A stretch of DNA of 64,000 nt from Fibrisoma montanum (lineage in GTDB: Bacteria; Bacteroidota; Bacteroidia; Cytophagales; Spirosomataceae). How positions within the stretch are numbered: position 1 is the stretch's first letter; each line of letters begins with the position of its first letter. The translations under genes and the position numbers were made by a program. Shown piece by piece: positions 62,206-64,000 of this stretch. The notes beneath the pieces are model-generated. The model made no database searches. It was not told the origin of the DNA and worked only from the letters and a program-made list of their open reading frames with translations. The DNA is taken from positions 62,001 through 126,000 of the forward strand of contig NZ_QXED01000007.1 in the NCBI RefSeq assembly GCF_003583365.1. Direction: 5' to 3'.

Positions 62206-62240
62206 CAAACCGCTCAAAAAGCACACGACATAAACGCCTT

Positions 62241-63296
62241 ATGACATCATTTTTTCAGAAATCCGTGCTCGTAGGCCTGGCTCTGGTGACCCTGAGTGCC
62301 TGCGAAAAAGACGAGGATCGCCTGGTTCTACAGCCGGAAGGTAACATCGCCCTGACGGCCAGCGCCACGACCGTTACGCTCACCAGCGAAAACGCCACCA
62401 AAGAAGCCCTGTCTTTCGCCTGGCCGGCGGCTTCGTTCGGTTTCCCGAATGCGGCTGTGAGCTATACGCTCCAGTTCGACAAGAAAGGCAATGACTTCAA
62501 AACGCCGGTGAACGTATCGGTAGGCAATGCCCTGAAATACGCGCCGACGGTAGCCGACCTGAACGCAACGCTCATCAAACTGGGACTGACGCCGGGAACG
62601 GCCAGCGCCGTAGACGTCCGGGTAAAATCCGATCTGGGCACCTTCACCGACCGGCCGGCCGGCAGTCCGCTGCCGTCTGTTTTTTCCAACGTTACGTCGG
62701 TGACCGGTACGCCCTACCGGGTGGTAATTGAGTACCCATCGCTGTGGGTACCGGGCGATTACCAGGGCTGGGCACCGGATAAAGCGCCTAAAATCGCTTC
62801 TGTAAAAAGTGACGGCGTATACGAGGGGTACGTCAATTTCCAGAAAGCATCACCGTTCAAGTTCACACCCGCCCCCAACTGGGATAACGACTACGGCGAT
62901 GCCGGTGCCGGTAAGCTCAAAGCCAAAGGGTCTGACCTGAAAGTCAACGAAGCGGGCTATTACCTGCTCAAAGCGGACCTGAACGCACTGACCTGGAGTG
63001 CGACCAAAACCAACTGGGGCATCATCGGCGCGGCAACGCCCAAGGGCTGGGACGCCAGTACGCCCCTGACCTACGACGCAGCCACCGGTACGTGGCAGGC
63101 TACGCTCGACCTGAAAGCCGACGAGTTCAAGTTCCGCGCCAACGACGCCTGGACCATTAACTACGGCGACACGGATGGCGATGGTGTGCTCGAGCTGGAC
63201 GGCCAAAACATGAAAGTTGCAGCGGCTGGTAAATACCTGATCACGCTTGATCTGAGCCAGGCCGGCACCTATACCTATACTCTCAAAAAGCAGTAA
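62241..63296 (+). CDS. SusE-like outer-membrane starch-binding lipoprotein
   Basis: A 351-aa lipoprotein (lipobox LSAC, Cys20). Residues about 22-130 are a SusE-type Ig-like domain (LTSENATKEALSFAWPAASF, then VSYTLQFDKKGNDFKTPV). Two further modules follow (about 165-250 and 255-350), each with a starch-binding E-set/CBM feel: LWVPGDYQGWAPDKAPKI and WGIIGAATPKGWDASTPL, and repeated FKFTPAPNWDNDYGD/FKFRANDAWTINYGD strands. SusE/SusF proteins anchor starch at the surface. It is downstream of susD with 88 bp containing a hairpin, and a terminator-like hairpin follows before the amylase gene. Confidence 0.9.
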   Translation: MTSFFQKSVLVGLALVTLSACEKDEDRLVLQPEGNIALTASATTVTLTSENATKEALSFAWPAASFGFPNAAVSYTLQFDKKGNDFKTPVNVSVGNALKYAPTVADLNATLIKLGLTPGTASAVDVRVKSDLGTFTDRPAGSPLPSVFSNVTSVTGTPYRVVIEYPSLWVPGDYQGWAPDKAPKIASVKSDGVYEGYVNFQKASPFKFTPAPNWDNDYGDAGAGKLKAKGSDLKVNEAGYYLLKADLNALTWSATKTNWGIIGAATPKGWDASTPLTYDAATGTWQATLDLKADEFKFRANDAWTINYGDTDGDGVLELDGQNMKVAAAGKYLITLDLSQAGTYTYTLKKQ

Positions 63297-63309
63297 TTAT
63301 CTTTACCAG

Positions 63310-63353
63310 ACATCGGCATAGCAAAAGGCATCCGGCTTTCGCTATGCCGATGT
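63310..63353 (+). terminator. Hairpin between susE and the amylase gene
   Basis: ACATCGGCATAGC (63310-63322) pairs with GCTATGCCGATGT (63341-63353), with further pairing of AAAG and CTTT inside. T-rich sequence (TTTATGTTTTT) follows. It ends 17 bp before the next start codon, so it may be a terminator with a separate start downstream or a partial attenuator. Confidence 0.6.
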
Positions 63354-63369
63354 TTTATGTTTTTCTCCT

Positions 63370-64000
63370 ATGATTTGTACCCGAATTTTGCTGTTGTGGT
63401 GCCTGCTGGCGGCAGGGGCTTCAGCCCAGGTGAACAAACAGTCGGCGGCCGGTACCGGGCGTACGGGCGTTCACTACGAAATCTTTGTGCGTTCATTCGC
63501 CGACTCCAACGGCGACGGCATCGGTGATCTCAACGGCGTTACGTCCAGACTCGATTACCTGAACGATCTGGGCGTATCGGCCATCTGGCTGATGCCCATC
63601 AACCCCTCGCCGACGTACCACAAGTACGACGTTACCGACTACTACGGCATCGACAAGGAATACGGTACGATGGCCGACTTTAAGCGGCTGCTGGCCGAAG
63701 CCCACAAGCGGAACATCAAGGTCATCATCGATTTTGTCATTAACCACAGCAGCAACCAGCACCCGTGGTTCACGGAGGCAGCCTCCAGCCCAACGGCAGC
63801 TCACCGCAACTGGTACGTCTGGATGACCCAGCGCCAGATTGATTCCCTGAACCTGGCCACCCGCGAAGCCACCGCCGACTCCGGTGAGCGCAGTCCGTGG
63901 CACGTAGCCAACCCCAGCGACCCGGCCAGGTATTACGGTATGTTCTGGCGCGGGATGCCCGACCTCAACTACGACGAGCCGGCCCTTCGTCGGGAGATTT
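63370..64000 (+). CDS. SusG-like alpha-amylase GH13, 5' part only (window edge)
   Basis: The frame is open from the ATG at 63370 to the window end; about 210 residues are visible. A signal peptide (MICTRILLLWCLLAAGASAQ) is followed by a GH13 start: VHYEIFVRSFADSNGDGIGD, the second conserved region IWLMPINPSPTYHKYDVTDY, and VIIDFVINHSS (conserved region I with its DxxxNH). The Asp and Glu catalytic residues lie beyond the edge. The signal lacks a good lipobox, so it may be periplasmic or secreted rather than a surface lipoprotein. It completes the susCDE-amylase unit. Confidence 0.92.
   Translation, partial: MICTRILLLWCLLAAGASAQVNKQSAAGTGRTGVHYEIFVRSFADSNGDGIGDLNGVTSRLDYLNDLGVSAIWLMPINPSPTYHKYDVTDYYGIDKEYGTMADFKRLLAEAHKRNIKVIIDFVINHSSNQHPWFTEAASSPTAAHRNWYVWMTQRQIDSLNLATREATADSGERSPWHVANPSDPARYYGMFWRGMPDLNYDEPALRREI

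Overview
The window looks like a chromosomal segment of a mid-to-high GC Bacteroidota, most likely order Cytophagales (Spirosoma/Fibrella/Rudanella-like; this placement is inference). The evidence is a SusC/SusD/SusE starch locus, a C-terminal type IX secretion sorting domain, 7TM-AraC and LytTR regulators, a malic enzyme fused to a phosphotransacetylase domain, a membrane pyrophosphatase, and several gene starts preceded by the Bacteroidota -7 box TAnnTTTG. Coding density is high. I found no tRNA, rRNA, CRISPR array or prophage.

Layout. 0-8 kb: an XRE/ScfR-type regulator, a WYL regulator, a glutaryl-CoA-dehydrogenase-like enzyme, two small envelope proteins, and a LytS/LytT-type two-component operon with a membrane protein. 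8-14 kb: a two-gene RND efflux operon whose pump is fused to its TolC-like outer-membrane channel. 14-23 kb: housekeeping genes (maeB, trpS, VOC protein, PAP2 phosphatase, prs, ribosomal L25, methyltransferase, membrane pyrophosphatase). 23-36 kb: PIG-L deacetylase, a HipA-like kinase/DUF3037 pair, NudK/DUF4406 divergent from a DeoR regulator, an unknown coiled-coil protein, an SDR, and a fused hydantoinase A/B followed by an ADP-ribosylglycohydrolase. 36.3-38.75 kb: an AT-richer IS1595-type element with terminal inverted repeats, a frameshifted transposase and passenger genes. 38.8-52 kb: enzymes and stress genes (DinB, GH16, polysaccharide deacetylase, Dps, TIM-barrel epimerase, sorbosone-type dehydrogenase, Crp/Fnr, NTF2, YciI, YceI-MarR, BamA-like, GNAT, Maf). 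52-64 kb: a starch-utilisation locus with a T9SS-type amylase, a membrane regulator carrying two starch-binding-like modules, SusC, SusD, SusE and the 5' part of a SusG-like amylase.

How the genes work together. In the starch locus, the secreted amylase would cut polymer outside the cell, SusD/SusE would bind it, SusC would import oligosaccharides with TonB energy, and the second amylase would finish digestion. The 7TM-AraC protein with two extracytoplasmic carbohydrate modules is the obvious sensor-regulator, and strong inverted repeats lie between it and susC.

The most unusual observations are: (1) a dispersed 21-bp repeat (two GTCTGAC copies 12 bp apart) that forms two 90-bp elements with perfect 21-bp terminal inverted repeats inside the hydantoinase reading frame, without breaking it, and that clusters again upstream of the epimerase gene; (2) the carbohydrate-module/7TM/AraC one-component regulator; (3) the RND-TolC fusion with a retained signal-peptide-like joint; (4) the IS1595 element, whose transposase is broken by a 5-bp tandem duplication and which carries an uncharacterised winged-helix-like passenger gene behind a nested hairpin; (5) the HipA-like kinase/DUF3037 pair.
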